64,000 nt of DNA from Aquila chrysaetos chrysaetos. Lineage: Eukaryota > Chordata > Aves > Accipitriformes > Accipitridae. A program made the position numbers and the translations under genes. The notes beneath the pieces are model-generated. The model was not told the origin of the DNA. It ran no database searches and saw nothing but the letters and a program-made list of their open reading frames with translations. Shown piece by piece: positions 53,201 through 64,000 of the stretch (the stretch's first letter is position 1; the number at the start of each line of letters is the position of its first letter). The stretch lies in assembly GCF_900496995.4 (NCBI RefSeq), contig NC_044014.1, positions 7,080,001 through 7,144,000 on the forward strand, written 5' to 3'.

Positions 53201-56200
53201 CAAATAAGTAACTGCATATTATTCTTTGCAACAATATAGGTTAATTTTAAGTAATGTATTTTAGGTATAGGTAAATTATTATTCAGGTAATTACTTTCCT
53301 GAAAAAGCAGATGAAGGACTAAAATTGTGCATGGTGACTGTCTGTCTTCTAAGTAGGAGTATATTCCCTTATGCAAAATTTCTTGCAGAAAAGGTTGAAA
53401 TGGCAAAGAGGTAGTTGTTTTTCAGCAGAGCAAAGTTAATATGTTGCAGCTGGTTTGTGTTTCTGTGCAGCTTTATTTAGCAATTTGTGTAACTGTCGAA
53501 CTCCTAAACTTTACAGTTCTGGTGTTTTCACGTGTATTTGTATTTCAGGATAAACTCAAGCAGTTCCAGGAACGGTTAGCAGAAGAGAGGCGTAATCGTT
53601 TGGAGGAACGCAAGAAACAACGCAAAGAAGAGAGGCGCATTACTTACTACAGAGAAAAGGAGGAAGAAGAACAAAGATTACGAGAAGAACAGCTGCTTAA
53701 AGGTATAATCAGGAACATGATTATTTTATCCTTTGCGTCCTTGACCCATTCCAGGTGTGTATGCAGCTAACTTCTGGTTCCACTGTTTCATGATATTAGA
53801 GGAAGTCTTAACTTTCAGTCAGTGGCAAAGACTGTGTTCATTGCTATTAGACACTGTACCTTTACCTTTTACCTAATGCACCTTCTGAATGTTTACCTGT
53901 GCAGCATAGAGATGAAAGTAAAGCTTTATAGGAGGAAGGGAAAATGAAAGCAGATGAATGCTTCCTGCCCTCCCCTTCTCCCAGACATAAATAAAGGAGG
54001 TGATAAAGTAAGAGAGGCTAATGACTAAAATCAAAGACTCAATTTTTTGTTTAGTTTGAGTTCTGTCCGCTTTTTTGTGCGCATCTTGAAGAGAATAGAA
54101 AGGGAACATTGGTGTCAGATCAAGAACTCAAGAATTGTGACTCACACACCTTTCTTTGTGAATTGCTTTGTCTGGTAGCCTGTTTCAAGGCTTGAGAAGA
54201 GAAGAGATGATAGGCATCCTGTAAGGTAAATTTCTGTCCTGCTTGTCACTTGGTGGATGAAGATTTTATGTATCAGAGTTCATATTCATGCAATATTTAA
54301 AACCCAACCAAACAAAAACCAAGGAGTCCTGAATATCAAATTTCTGACACTGCTAGCTGATTTTTTTGTTTGTTTGTTTGACCTTTTCTAAGGAAGGGAT
54401 CCTCTACTATGCTTGAGGTAGTTACTGATACTTTAGCTGGCACATTTGTGGTCTGTACATGGAATTAATGTACAGGTATTGGAACATTTTCTTTCCTTTC
54501 TCGCTAGCTGTTGTTCAAGATGTCACATTAATGGATGTATCAGGGTTCCTTTTCCTATTGCTTTTGAGTTAGGATACTTCCAGAAAACAGGTTCTATGGC
54601 TAGTTAAACGCATCCTGTGAAATGCTTGGGGTTTTTTTTTTTCCTGTTTTTCATAAGGAGTCAAAGGGGAGCGACTGTATTTTGTAACCCTTCTGTAGAT
54701 ACAGCAAAGTAACAATTTATATTGGTAATACATTCTGTGTATGTTTGCAACTCTGTAGAGCGTGAGGAAAAGGAACGCATTGAGCGTGAGAAACGTGAGC
54801 AGGAACAGCGTGAATACCAGGAACGTGTCAAAAAACTAGAAGAACTGGAGAAGAAAAAACGTCAAAGAGAAATGGAGATAGAAGAAAGAGAGCGTCGTCG
54901 AGAAGAAGAAAGGAGAGGTCTGGATGACCCATTTTCAAGAAAGGTAGGTAATACCTGCAAGTTTGTTTTCTTTTTGACTGCTGCTTCTTCTGTAGGTTAT
55001 TTGGAAGAAGATGATAGCATTGCAGAATCATAGGTTAAAAATTTTTTTTAAGTTGTAGCGTAAGTGGCTACTTTAATAGTTAAGTTATTCTCACTTAGTT
55101 TCACTTCACTATCAGCGTTCTGGAATCTGTAGTTTAGTAATAAAGTGAAACAAAGAAACTACTAAGATCTCCAAGCTGTTTAAAAACTAAACAAATAAAG
55201 ACTAAAAAGAATATTGAATAAAATTTTCTTTAACACAAAAGAAGGAAAGCTATATTGGAAGCAAGTATAGTGACTCATGCCAAAGCCAGGAATTAAGAGT
55301 AGATATTGAAGGAAAATCCCAGACTAAACATAAAAGCATAGTTTTATATTTTATAAGAAATATACAATTAGAGAAAACATAAAAACAAGAGGTGTGTGCA
55401 ACTTCCCATTTACAAATATAAGTATTAGGGAAAATCATTATCCCAATCCAACAGGGAATAAAGTAAAAGTTATTTGCAAATACATGTTTAATGATTTAAA
55501 AGAATGTAACCGAGTACCACAAACTTTCTACGTCCCACTTTTTCAGAACTTAATCAATAAGGGAACTAGTTTTAAATTTCATCCACCATAGCCATTGTCT
55601 TGGTTTAATGCATACTTCATTGAGTAACACTATGAAGATAAGTGATCAGAGCTCGTATAAATTGTTTTGATAGTCTATCAGGTAAATAATCATCACTGAT
55701 ATTTTTCACATAAGAGGTACTCGTAGCCATGGGCACTTGATTCTATGGGAAAGCTGATTCGGGTTCTGAGAGAGATATCTGTACCACTTGAAAAATACTA
55801 CTTGCAGTTTTAGGATTCTTTCTTTGCTCACCCTTGTTTGTTGGGGTCATTTCAAAAGCGTTTAAGTAGACAATCATGGAGTAGTGGATATGCAAGATCT
55901 TCTGCAACCTGTGTATTCCCCATATTGAAGCGTAGACTTTGACAAATAAAAACACTTTTCAAAGAGTGGTTTAAAACTGGAATACCCTTCTATAAAGAGG
56001 TGGTGTGATTATGTGAAATCAGGTATTTCATATGGTTTGCCTAATTTGCTCCTTGTGGTGGAATTAAGGAATAAACAACTGCATTAGAAATTGTTTAAAT
56101 GGTTTGTCTTTGTCCAGCAAAGGGGAGAGACGTTTTGCCTTTATTAAAAAAAAAAAAAAATTATTGCTCTGCCCTGCATCTACGCAACCTGTGTGAATCA

Positions 56201-59200
56201 CAAATACCTCACCTGTTCTGTGCATTGAGGTACTTGGAACAAAATGGTCTCTGCTACAGAGAGCTTCCAGTTTATACAGTTACATTTTCTGATCTAATTA
56301 GAAAGCACAAAAGCAAATAATTCTTTGAATTCATTCCTACTGTCATTAAGCAGCAGGAAAGTGAAACTGTTAGAACCTTTTTCGTGTTAACAGGTGATAG
56401 CTATGGCTCACTGTAGCTATTGTTCATACACTTGTTCGTAAAATCTTTAGTGTATTTGCATATATCCTACCCTGCTAGTAAAGTATGTGGCACAAAGGGA
56501 ACCATGTTGTTTTTTAAACTGCGCCAGAAACAATGAAGTTAGTCAGTTAAGACCATACTCAAGTTATTCAAACTCCTAATAGTTCAGGATTCTCTACAGG
56601 GAACAAGTGAGTTTTTAATGACATAGTGTGCTCTGAAAGGAGTAAATTATATGTTGAAAATCTTTGGTTTAAAGTATTCAGAGAGAATGTTCCCTATTTC
56701 TTTTGACATACAGGAATCTCGTTGGGGTGATAGGGAGTCTGAAAGCTCCTGGAGAAGAGGTGGCGAGACAGAATCTGAATGGCGACGAGCACCAGTGGAA
56801 AGGTAATCATTGTGTTACTAAGCACCAGTTGTATTGGGCTCAAAATATGTAGGCTCCCTTTTTGTTGCTGCTGCTAAAGCTGCACTAACTGAATATCTCA
56901 TGCCTTTACATCTCTGAAAGTTACCTTCTGTTAAAAAATTGCTTTGTAAGGATCACGAGAGAGAGTTTTTATCTTGGAACTGCATTCAGATAACATTCCT
57001 GTTTTATTTAGCTTAGATATGTGAAAGCTAGCAGATACCTTCTGCATGTGATAACTTGCTTACTTGGTTTCTTTTTTTAAGTTAAAAATTTCTGTCCCAC
57101 TCAAACATTGGTGTCAGTTGTATAAATACAGAATGGGGAAGGATGACAAGCAAATGCAGGGTTCCTGGATGATGAAACTGAGATTTTCCATTTAGAGAAC
57201 TGACAGTAATATATAAGAATAGTAAAGTCAAAGTTCAGAGTCTTAAACTATTCAAGTCCCAGAGTGAGTCACAGAGCAGAAATTATATGCCATAAACTAA
57301 AACAAAGTTCTGAAAGACTATTGAACAGAGAAGGAAGGATTTCTGAAGGAAGACTATTCTGAAGGTACTTGGCACTTTTTTAAAAAAAAAAAAACCCACT
57401 TGTTCAAATCTATGTATTTCAGGAGTTTTGGATATGTTCACTAATCATAATGAAGACTGTTTATACAGTTGTAGAAAACAATATCTTTAACGTTTGTCCA
57501 TCCCTGTGCTCCACAACAGCATGAGCTAACAAAAATATTTCTGATGGTGCACATCTAGTTGTTCTTGAAAGCCTGTGCTGATGGAGATACCACTGCTTGT
57601 TCCAATTGGCAGTATGTTTTATTGCTTAATTAGCTTTCCAGGTAGATAGATTTTTATAAATGTCTAACCTTAATTTCCAGTGCAGCAATTTAAATCCATT
57701 AAAGCTTACACTGACTCCAGTGGAAGCAAATTAATTTACTCTTTCTCTCTAGTATTTTCTTCTAATGTATCGGAAGAGTATGATTTCTCAATAAACAAAA
57801 TAGTCTTTCAGTCTTTCTTTAAAAGCTGTGTTGCCATTCTTGGTAGTGAGCCACTTTCTCGTGAATTGCAAAATCACAAATTGGATGAAACTCCTGGGTG
57901 AAGCCTTTAACTATTAACATATTGCATAAGTGTATAATGCATCTCTTTATATGCTTCAATGTGATACTTTTTTTCAGACAGAATGATACAGGTGACCCAT
58001 ATTAATTTTTTAATCATTATAGCAGAGAGTTTTTCTGAATAAGTGTTGTGTTAATCATTTCTCATTCAACTTCTATAGCAATTGAGCGAAGTGACTGCTG
58101 AGGAGTTAAAATTAGGCATATTTGGGGTTATGTAGCACGTTTGGTGAAACTTTCCTTCTTCTTTTTACTAAAAGGAATATACTGAAGAATACTAAAAGGA
58201 AATACTGATAGCAGTCAAAATTAATATCTGTATGGAATTTTAAGTAAAGCAATGTTTCTCAATTATTTTCTTTTTGCTGAGCTTAGGAAATAACAAAGTA
58301 AAAGTGATGATGCTCAGACATAATTGCAGAAGAAAGGTGTAATTCTGCATTCTTCAGTAGCCCCTAGTCTACCTTCAGTTGGATTTTAACCCTAAAGGGA
58401 AAATGTGTTTCATACAAAGACAGCAGTGCAAGCCTAACTGAGAGTAAAGTAATTCCAAAACGTGTTTCTGAATTGAGTGATAAAGGCAGTAACATAGAGG
58501 ACAGAGCATCAGATTTAACTTGCAGCATGTATCTGGCTGTAACTACAGCTATTGGATATATGCATTAAAAAGTCCTTATGGATGCTAGTACAAGGAGAGA
58601 AGCTATAAAATTTGTCTCACAGACAATTTCTCATTGGAAATGGCACATTTTTGGAGTATACCCCATATTGGTACACAAGTCCTTACAGTCATGGAGCAAC
58701 CAATTGTACTGTACAGCAACCCCCAGAGTGCTGGATTCCAGGTGATCAGCATGTTGCAGTGTTCTCAGATTTCCATACCATGGTCCCAGTTACAAGAAAA
58801 AACAGATTACAGAAAAGCAGAACAGTCCAGCAAGGGCTGTCTGTCTCTTGGACAGCTAGTGGCTTTATTATGAGTTATAACTAGACTGCGAGTATTTGCT
58901 TTGTTCCTTCACTGTGCAAGAAAGGTAGCGTTAAGAAACAAAAGAGGAAAATAAAACTAATTATATAATAAATTTTATAAGGAAGAGAAGAAAATCAATC
59001 CTAATATAAAAAAATATTACAAATACTGTGATTGCAGGAAAAAGAGGTTAACATAGAAGTGCTATGTAGGAGTTAAATTAAAAGCCAGTTATTTAGTAGA
59101 AAAAGTCATTTTATGGTCATACCTCTTGTTCTTTCTCTAGATCACAGAAAATCCATAAAATGCTGTCAGGAATTGGGCGCTTGCTCATTGAAACAATGAA

Positions 59201-62200
59201 ATGGCAACTAATACAGACCTGGTATTCACTAAAAGTGGTGGGGCAGTGCTGCAGGCTGTCATACTTAGTGCAGCTCATTACAGTTATTACTGCCACAGAT
59301 TGCTATCCCAAAGCATCAACAAATGGTTATGTGCTTATGGTCAAGAAATACTGAAAAGCCAAAATGCAGAGAAAAGGGGAGTTGACCTCTATTTTATGTC
59401 TGTGCTGTTTGTGCCTGAGTTAAGACGAGCAAAAAACCAAAAGTTACAAACCTGTAACAGTGGTAGACACTATAGCGTGAACTTTGCCAGCAAATTTGTG
59501 CTTTAATTGGTAAAGCTGTCTGCATACTTTCAGCTCATGTAGATCCGTGTGTAGGGTTTTTAGAGGTTAGTGAAAAATGGGCTATTTAATAGAAACTGGA
59601 TTGTATTACTACCAGTGACTGCCATTCAATGATATTCTTAATATTCATGATTCCTTCTGTTTTTACTAATTTATCAGATACTGTTTGACTCTATTTCAGT
59701 AAACTTTTAAAGTGAGAGTTAGAATTTCTAAGAGGGAAAGGACAAAAGCTGAAATATGAACACTAAAGTTGTCAAACGAGAAAAAAATGTAAAAAACAGA
59801 GGCATAATTTCACCTGCAGTAATAGTTTAAAAATCAGATTAGTAATGGTTTAAACATAGATTTAAAAATCCTAAAACCCTGAAACAATACCTAAGTATGA
59901 ATGAATTAAGAACTTGTTCATTTGATGAACTTTATAGCCATTTCTCTACATGTCTTTTATGTCACAATAATCAGATTTTTCAAAGGAGACAATTATCCAA
60001 TTTGAGTGTAAATGGAAGTTAACAATCTCCATGTCTTGTTTTTATCTCACAGCTCAATGGTAATTGCATTCTCCCTTACTCTTCCAAAACTAGGAAGTAT
60101 GCTGCTCACAGTTCCTCGAAATTCTTGAGATGCAGAGACAGTGTCTTTGTTCTCACCTCTTGGAGTCCTACATCTGTTGTTTTGTAGCAAGTAATTGCTG
60201 TTCTTTTGTTTATGTTTTAGTAGCATAGTGGATTTCTAAACCTGTGGGGGTTTTTTGTTTTGGTTTGGTTTTGATTCTATTTTTTGAATCTGTGAGATTC
60301 AACCCAATGCAGCTTCTCTTCTCTTGCCAAGAAGCAGGTACCAGTACATCTCTCTGATGTACTATTCCTTGTTTCTTTTTATTGCTGAGGAACTAGTTTA
60401 GGAAGGTTAATTTCCTAAAATAAAGAAATTAATCTGGTGACAAAGCCAAAGTTTGTGTTCTAAATGTATGTCTAAAATCCTGTAGACATTAAACTAAATG
60501 GTGTGTCCAGAGAAGTGACAACAGTGGAAGGCTCTAACCGTTGTTCAGCAGTGTCTGATCTTTTCAGTGTTATAAATTCAAACACATTTCAAAGATGAAC
60601 TGATGACTCAATAGCCCAGGGAAAATTCTCACCAATTCTTTACTTCCCATGTACATCTAGTAAGGAGAGTCCTCTCTGTGCAATCACTGATAGCCTGCCA
60701 GAGCCTGGTGCACCCTGCTTGGTGTCAGGCAGTAGCAGCGGATCGAGTCATGAGTTTACTACGTTGTCCTGCCGTATCTAGTTGTGGATGCTTGTCAGTG
60801 AAAGTATCGCCAATCTTCTGGGCTGGAACTGTGCCAAAGCATACGAAAACAGGGATTGGACTGTAGGGTTGGCATGTGTGTGAAGAAGGGGGATGCTTAC
60901 TTGATGGTTGTGGGTTTTTTAATACTGGTTCTTTGAGACTTAGCTTGAGTTTGTCAAATTAGGCTTGGTGTAGAAGCCAAACCTCTTCTCTGTTGTGTTG
61001 CAGCAGATAACCAACAGGGGACTGTAGTTATCCCCTTCAAACTGTAGTTTTGAAGGAGATAGTAAACCGTTCAGTCTTTAGTGAAGCTGTGGGGATGGTG
61101 ACCTACCACTTTCCCATAGGAATGAAGGCAATTAGAAAGTGCATTTGAAAACTGCAAGCTCTGTACATGTGTTTGCAACCACACATCAAGTGGATGCATT
61201 CATACATGGCCTTGAGGGGTTTGATACTGTCAATCTAATATCTAAAGCTTTCCTGGATGTCAGCTTCTACTTTTTGCTCATTCCCTGTGGTTTTTATAGA
61301 GATTGGCGTCGAGGAGAAGCAAGAGATGATGAAAGACCTTTCCGACGAGGGGATGACCTGCCCCGACGAGGGGATGACCTGCCCCGACGAGGAGATGATC
61401 TGCCGCGACGTGGTGCTGCAGAAGAAAAGGAACGTCCTTCTATGGAATCGACGGAGGACAGGCCGCCTAGGCGTGAAGGGGATGAGGACAGGCCGCCTAG
61501 GCGTGAAGGGGATGAGGACAGGCCGCCCAGACGTGGATTGGATGAGGACAGGCCGCCCAGGCGTGGTTTGGATGATGATAGAGGGAGCTGGCGGGCTGCA
61601 GATGATGACAGGGGTCCCAGGCGTGCTTTGGATGATGACAGGCCACCCAGACGTGCTTTGGATGATGACAGGCCACCCAGACGTGCTTTGGATGATGACA
61701 GGCCACCCAGGCGCGGCTTGGACGATGACAGAGGCAGTTGGCGTGCAGCAGATGACGACAGAGGACCCAGGCGTGGGCTGGATGACGACAGGCCACCCAG
61801 ACGGGCTTTGGATGACGACAGGCCACCCAGGCGTGGGCTGGATGACGACCGGGGCAGCTGGCGTGCTGCAGATGATGACAGGGGTCCCAGGCGGGGGATG
61901 GATGATGACAGAGGTCCCAGGCGGGGGATGGATGATGACAGGATGTCAAGGCGTGATGATGACAGGGGACCATGGCGTAGCGCAGATGATGACAGGCTCT
62001 CCAGACGAGATGATGACAGGGGTCCGTGGCGTAGCAGTGATGATTCAAGGCCAGGTCCTTGGAGACCGTTTGGTAAACCAGGTAAAATACAATAATATAA
62101 TAATCTTCCCTCCAAAGCGTGTGTTAATCTAGTAGATAATGGATGTAGTGTGCTTGGTGCCAGAGATGGGAGAATCAACTCTGAAAACGTCTGGATTAAT

Positions 62201-63557
62201 TTGGCTAATGTGGACACTCCTTTACTTAGTATAATTAAACCTTTTGATTTGGTTGAATTTAAAAAAAAAAAAAAAAAATGCAGCAGTGTCTGTTGCTTGC
62301 CTGGAAGATACCTAAAGGTCACATAGTAATGCTGGTAATTTACCTATGTGCAGAAACAAAATATACAAGTTGAATGCTCTGATGGGAGAGAAACTTTCTG
62401 ACTAGATTAGCACACCTTGGTCTCTTTCCCTGCCCCCTCTATATGTCTGAAATTAACCTCCTTCGAAGGATTTTGATAACATCATTCAAGTGTGTCTGGT
62501 TTTGATAAGCCTTTTTTATGTGTACAAAGATACTCCTGTTTTTAGCATTCCCGTTTTGCTTTTGTGTCTACCTTTCTTGAAAATCCTGCTTTGAGCAGGA
62601 GCTTGGACTAGATGAACTTCTGAGGTCCCTTATAATCTGATTTATCCTATTCTTGTATAGTTTATTTCTAGTCTTAAATCTTGTTGATGGTGACTAGAGC
62701 AACTGTTTCTGATTCTTTTCAGAACTGTTGATGATGTTTAAATGTTAGGTATGATACTGATTTAGACACCAATTCTGTAATCCAGGCCTGTAGGAAAGTT
62801 ACCATAAATCTCAAAACTCACTCCAATAGCTTTCTCCTTTTTCCTATTTAAAGAAAAAGCAGGCTGCATAATAAAGAACTCCCATTCATAAATAACTGAA
62901 CGATATTGCAGGATGCACTGTGTAAGTTGATGGTAAACGATAGTCATATTTTAAAGTAGTGCTTTAAAAAGCAGTAAGTTCTTAAATAATTTGCTTGCCT
63001 AAAATCTCCTCACTTGCAGATTTTCACAAAGGAATCTCCTGTCTAAGCTCCCCCCTTTACTTCCTCCTGCACTTGTTTTGCACAAGACGCTTGAGGAGTC
63101 TGTGGTTTCTGGCTGAAAACTGCAGGGTGTAATCAACTCTGCTAAACTGTTACAGGCAGTCCTGATAGATGAGGTATATATTACTGTCTTTATATTAAGC
63201 AGTTTCTACATTGTTTTGTCTATGGCTCCCACTCGATGTGCACACTTTTTACAAGCATCTTGAGTTGGATCAGGGATCGAAACTTGAAGAACCAGTTTCT
63301 GTGAGGGAAGTAAAGGATTCTTTGTCTACAGAGAGGTCAGAGGTCAGTCACAAATTCCTTTGACTGTGTTTCTTTCTTACAGGGGGATGGAGAGAACGAG
63401 AAAAGGCTCGCGAGGACAGCTGGGGGCCTCCCCGAGACTCCAGACCTCCAGGAGACCGTGAATGGGATAGAGACAAAGATCGTGATGAAAATGAGAAAGA
63501 CCGTGAATTTGACAGAGATAGAGATTTTGATCGAGATGATCGTTTCAGGCGTCCCAG
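31118..63557 (+). CDS. EIF3A: Eukaryotic translation initiation factor 3 subunit A, exons 1-20, 3' end outside window
   Basis: Largest scaffold and RNA-binding subunit of eIF3, which recruits the 40S ribosome and mRNA. Exons: 31118-31166, 34990-35180, 35392-35528, 38666-38829, 39836-40035, 41046-41254, 42270-42441, 43479-43583, 44398-44496, 45202-45318, 46275-46460, 49245-49592, 50150-50254, 52027-52140, 52427-52549, 53549-53702, 54759-54943, 56714-56802, 61300-62081, 63383-63557. All are GT-AG and in phase; 1234 codons plus two bases are present (human total 1382), so the last two or so exons are missing. Protein order: N-terminal helical repeats and PCI module (residues about 1-540, exons 1-11), long charged spectrin-like coiled coil (about 544-886, exons 12-17), DDDR-type decapeptide repeats (916-1176, exon 19), then an RD/RE-rich tail. 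The start [16 protein letters not shown] is the canonical N-terminus, in the good context catcATGC. Introns 8 and 9 host H/ACA RNAs. Confidence 0.97.
35191..35223 (+). repeat. 33-base poly(T) just after the EIF3A exon 2 donor
   Basis: An uninterrupted T33 starts ten bases downstream of the exon 2/intron 2 junction (35180/35181). U-rich sequence at this position is where TIA1/TIAR-type proteins help U1 snRNP bind. The exact length may be affected by sequencing slippage. Confidence 0.9.
35570..35615. repeat. 23-bp tandem duplication in EIF3A intron 3
   Basis: Two adjacent near-identical 23-base copies (tatccttatattcatgaagg... and tatccttattttcatgaagg...) differ at about two positions. It is a small local duplication with no apparent function. 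Confidence 0.85.
38630..38658 (+). repeat. C-rich tract upstream of the EIF3A exon 4 acceptor
   Basis: A run of C (ctccccccccccccc, then tttacccccc) lies directly before the acceptor of exon 4 (exon starts 38666). It acts as an unusually C-rich polypyrimidine tract, a type of site bound by PCBP/hnRNP E proteins. The homopolymer length could be polymorphic. Confidence 0.8.
44082..44204 (+). ncRNA. Second, diverged SNORA19-like H/ACA snoRNA in EIF3A intron 8
   Basis: Two-hairpin H/ACA layout. The 5' hairpin closes with AGCAC (44082-44086) pairing with GTGCT (44130-44134) and has an inner stem TCTTTG/CAAAGA. A hinge AAAAGA (ANANNA, 44136-44141) follows. The 3' hairpin closes with TGAAGG (44145-44150) and CCTTCA (44192-44197), then ACA at 44199-44201, three bases from the predicted end. 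The 3' half (GAAGG-taaattAGCAG...CAGTC-CCTTCATACAAA) closely matches the intron 9 snoRNA, while the 5' hairpin is largely different. It lies in intron 8 (43584-44397), about 190 bases before the acceptor. Confidence 0.72.
44863..44994 (+). ncRNA. SNORA19: H/ACA small nucleolar RNA SNORA19 in EIF3A intron 9
   Basis: Classic H/ACA structure. A 7-bp stem TGCACAT (44863-44869) pairs with ATGTGCA (44916-44922), followed by the H box AAAGGA (44923-44928 region). The second hairpin closes with TGAAGG (44934-44939) and CCTTCA (44982-44987), with an inner stem AGCAG/CTGCT, and the ACA box is at 44989-44991, three bases from the end. SNORA19 (ACA19) is an intronic guide RNA of human EIF3A, so position and structure agree. 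It directs rRNA pseudouridylation; the exact target uridines were not derived here. It would be released from intron 9 (44497-45201) by debranching and trimming. Confidence 0.9.
45871..45975. repeat. Three tandem units of about 35 bp in EIF3A intron 10
   Basis: Units at 45871-45906, 45907-45943 and 45944-45975 each start GTTTTTAG and end CATTTAG or similar. The first two differ at only a few positions; the third is more diverged. This is a local minisatellite-like duplication in an intron. Confidence 0.85.
46101..46140 (-). mobile_element. Possible CR1 3'-end fragment in EIF3A intron 10
   Basis: The plus strand 'tttcatagaatcattgaaag' then ttcagcctcttccagt resembles the reverse complement of an avian CR1 tail (catagaatcat...). 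It is short and diverged, so this is a tentative call. Confidence 0.35.
47525..47626 (-). other. Antisense GC-rich coding-like segment in EIF3A intron 11 (unidentified)
   Basis: On the minus strand about 33 codons stay open, ending in an acidic tail ([20 protein letters not shown], then SEEDRE and TGA). An acceptor-like ctacag precedes the ALENL part, and a gtgagt lies inside it. The segment is much more GC-rich than the surrounding intron. It could be the end of a retrocopied gene, an exon of an unannotated antisense gene, or chance. I do not recognise the protein. Confidence 0.25.
50880..51560 (+). mobile_element. Degraded ancestral CR1 LINE in EIF3A intron 13
   Basis: A long stretch reads like the 3' reverse-transcriptase region and 3' UTR of an old CR1: 'gcactgcgtgcagttcttgt' (cf. 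tgtgttcagttctggtctc), 'aggccgacaagaattatcaa' (cf. agagcaacaagaatgatta), then ctgcaagggatagtgaactagg and catcaaatgaagctagtaga near the end. It carries many stops and indels and is clearly dead. It lies in sense orientation inside intron 13 (50255-52026). The boundaries are approximate. Confidence 0.6.
56803..61299 (+). other. EIF3A: EIF3A intron 18 (4.5 kb)
   Basis: The largest intron in the right half of the gene. Apart from the antisense CR1 fragment at 57,495-57,735 and A/T low-complexity patches, I see no exon, snoRNA or identifiable element. Overlapping open frames at about 58,610-58,885 and 59,160-59,505 are not conserved-looking and have no splice support. Confidence 0.5.
57495..57735 (-). 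mobile_element. Ancient CR1-type LINE fragment, antisense, in EIF3A intron 18
   Basis: Reverse-complemented, the segment contains the CR1 3' landmarks in order: 'ctgcagcaagggagattta'-like (here from tgcagcaatttaaatcc), then a diverged 'ggttagatattaggaag' equivalent, then 'tggaacaagcagtggtatct' and 'ccatcagcacaggctttcaa'. It is highly diverged and inactive. Confidence 0.6.
61300..62081 (+). repeat. EIF3A: EIF3A exon 19: coding minisatellite of 30-bp DDDR units
   Basis: A 782-base exon encodes about 260 residues. It opens with three 21-bp units (RRGDDLP, about 61,338-61,400). About twenty units follow, mostly 30 bp/10 aa, of the form DDDR-(GP/PP/GS)-(R/W)R-(GL/AL/GM/AA). Two late units are 8 aa (DDDRMSRR and DDDRLSRR). 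A higher-order pattern recurs three times: a GSWRAA unit is followed by a GPRR unit. Mammalian EIF3A has a comparable repeat block, so the feature is conserved although unit order and number change fast. Strong unit-to-unit DNA identity (GATGATGACAGG blocks) points to recent unequal exchange. Overlapping frames stay open because the unit length is a multiple of three. Confidence 0.92.
62261..62278. repeat. Poly(A) tract, 18 bases, in EIF3A intron 19
   Basis: An A18 homopolymer about 180 bases after exon 19. A similar A17 run lies at about 63,601-63,617 in intron 20. Neither is attached to a recognisable element. Confidence 0.8.
62588..62657 (+). mobile_element. CR1 LINE 3'-end fragment in EIF3A intron 19
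   Basis: The string 'gagcttggactagatgaact' followed by tctgaggtcccttataatctga and 'tttatcctattcttg' is a typical avian CR1 3' end (cf. ggactagatgatctccagaggtccctt). It is 5'-truncated and in the sense direction. Confidence 0.75.
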
Positions 63558-64000
63558 GTTTGACTTCTCTGTTTAAATATCTCTACAATGTTTCTGTTTT
63601 TAAAAAAAAAAAAAAAAAGTGCCCTGCTGATAAAGAAATAATATGACATCGCTGAGTGAAAGGAATAGTGGTTGGTTTGTATGAAATTAAGCACTTCAAG
63701 GCAGTAAATGGATAGTGGCGTTCTGGGGCCTTTTTGGTTTGTTATTTTTAAGGTGACATTAACTGTTTACAGAAGGAATCCCAAAATGCTTTACTGCTTT
63801 TAATTTTTTTTTTTTTTTTAACCTGTTATCAGGAGAATTTCATGTTAGGCTCCAGAGAAAAAGAAAAGGTTTTGGAAGTATGTCAGTATGTTAAATAGAG
63901 ACCCACTGGGCCTGGAAATATCTGTGTTGTGATTTATTATTACTTCTTTCCATAGCAAAGTTAAAATCTTAACACTTAAGTTTTATTTTACATTTTGAAT
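63558..64000 (+). other. EIF3A: EIF3A intron 20, cut by window edge
   Basis: Sequence after the exon 20 donor (CCCAG|gtttga) holds homopolymer A and T tracts and no further exon. The remaining C-terminal coding exons of EIF3A should lie to the right of the window, because the frame ends mid-codon (two bases carried over) and the family's C-terminal end has not been reached. Confidence 0.75.

Noticed and set aside
58612-59506. Overlapping frames of 64-101 codons in EIF3A intron 18
   Set aside because: No family resemblance, no splice sites matching the EIF3A phase, and competing frames open over the same bases.
61294-62322. A 342-codon open frame on the minus strand across EIF3A exon 19 (and a 291-codon frame in another plus-strand phase)
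   Set aside because: The open length follows from repeated 21- and 30-bp units whose lengths are multiples of three, so any stop-free frame of one unit stays open throughout. The EIF3A frame has the spliced, conserved product.
1-64000. Search for an undescribed multi-gene system (operon-like cluster, defence or mobile island)
   Set aside because: All confident coding sequence belongs to three conserved single-copy vertebrate genes in their known synteny. The remaining DNA is introns, promoters and decayed repeats.

Overview
The window is vertebrate nuclear DNA, almost certainly from a bird. It has three intron-rich genes with GT-AG splice sites, CpG-island promoters, short to moderate introns, CR1-type LINE remnants and one avian-type retroviral solo LTR. 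That LTR family is one I associate with non-galliform (neoavian) birds, so I lean that way, but this part is recall rather than measurement.

Layout, left to right. (1) 1-13.6 kb: SFXN4, plus strand. It is complete, with 14 coding exons giving 319 residues, a CpG-island promoter at the left edge and an ATTAAA poly(A) signal about 300 bases after the stop. An antisense solo LTR with a perfect 5-bp target duplication sits in intron 6. (2) 13.6-20.5 kb: a gene-poor gap between two convergent genes, with old CR1 fragments and a poly(A) tract. (3) 20.6-28.1 kb: DENND10 (FAM45A), minus strand. It is complete, with 9 coding exons giving 354 residues. (4) 28.1-31.1 kb: a head-to-head intergenic region with a separate CpG island at each end. 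(5) 31.1 kb to the right edge: EIF3A, plus strand. The first 20 coding exons (1234 codons plus 2 bases) are present; the last exons lie beyond the window.

The order and orientation SFXN4(+), DENND10(-), EIF3A(+) is the mirror image of human 10q26.11, so this is a conserved amniote block. The genes are functionally independent: SFXN4 is a mitochondrial inner-membrane protein needed for complex I, DENND10 is a DENN-domain endosomal protein linked to the Commander/CCC machinery, and EIF3A is the large scaffold subunit of translation initiation factor eIF3. EIF3A also hosts H/ACA snoRNAs. I find a clear SNORA19-type RNA in intron 9 and a diverged second copy in intron 8.

I found no CRISPR, operon, phage or novel multi-gene system. 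The more interesting signals are the paired snoRNAs, the minisatellite-encoded DDDR repeat exon of EIF3A, long homopolymer tracts beside EIF3A splice sites, two short coding-like antisense segments I cannot identify, and several ancient CR1 fragments. Exon boundaries were set by reading frames, splice consensus and remembered family sequences; no alignments were run.
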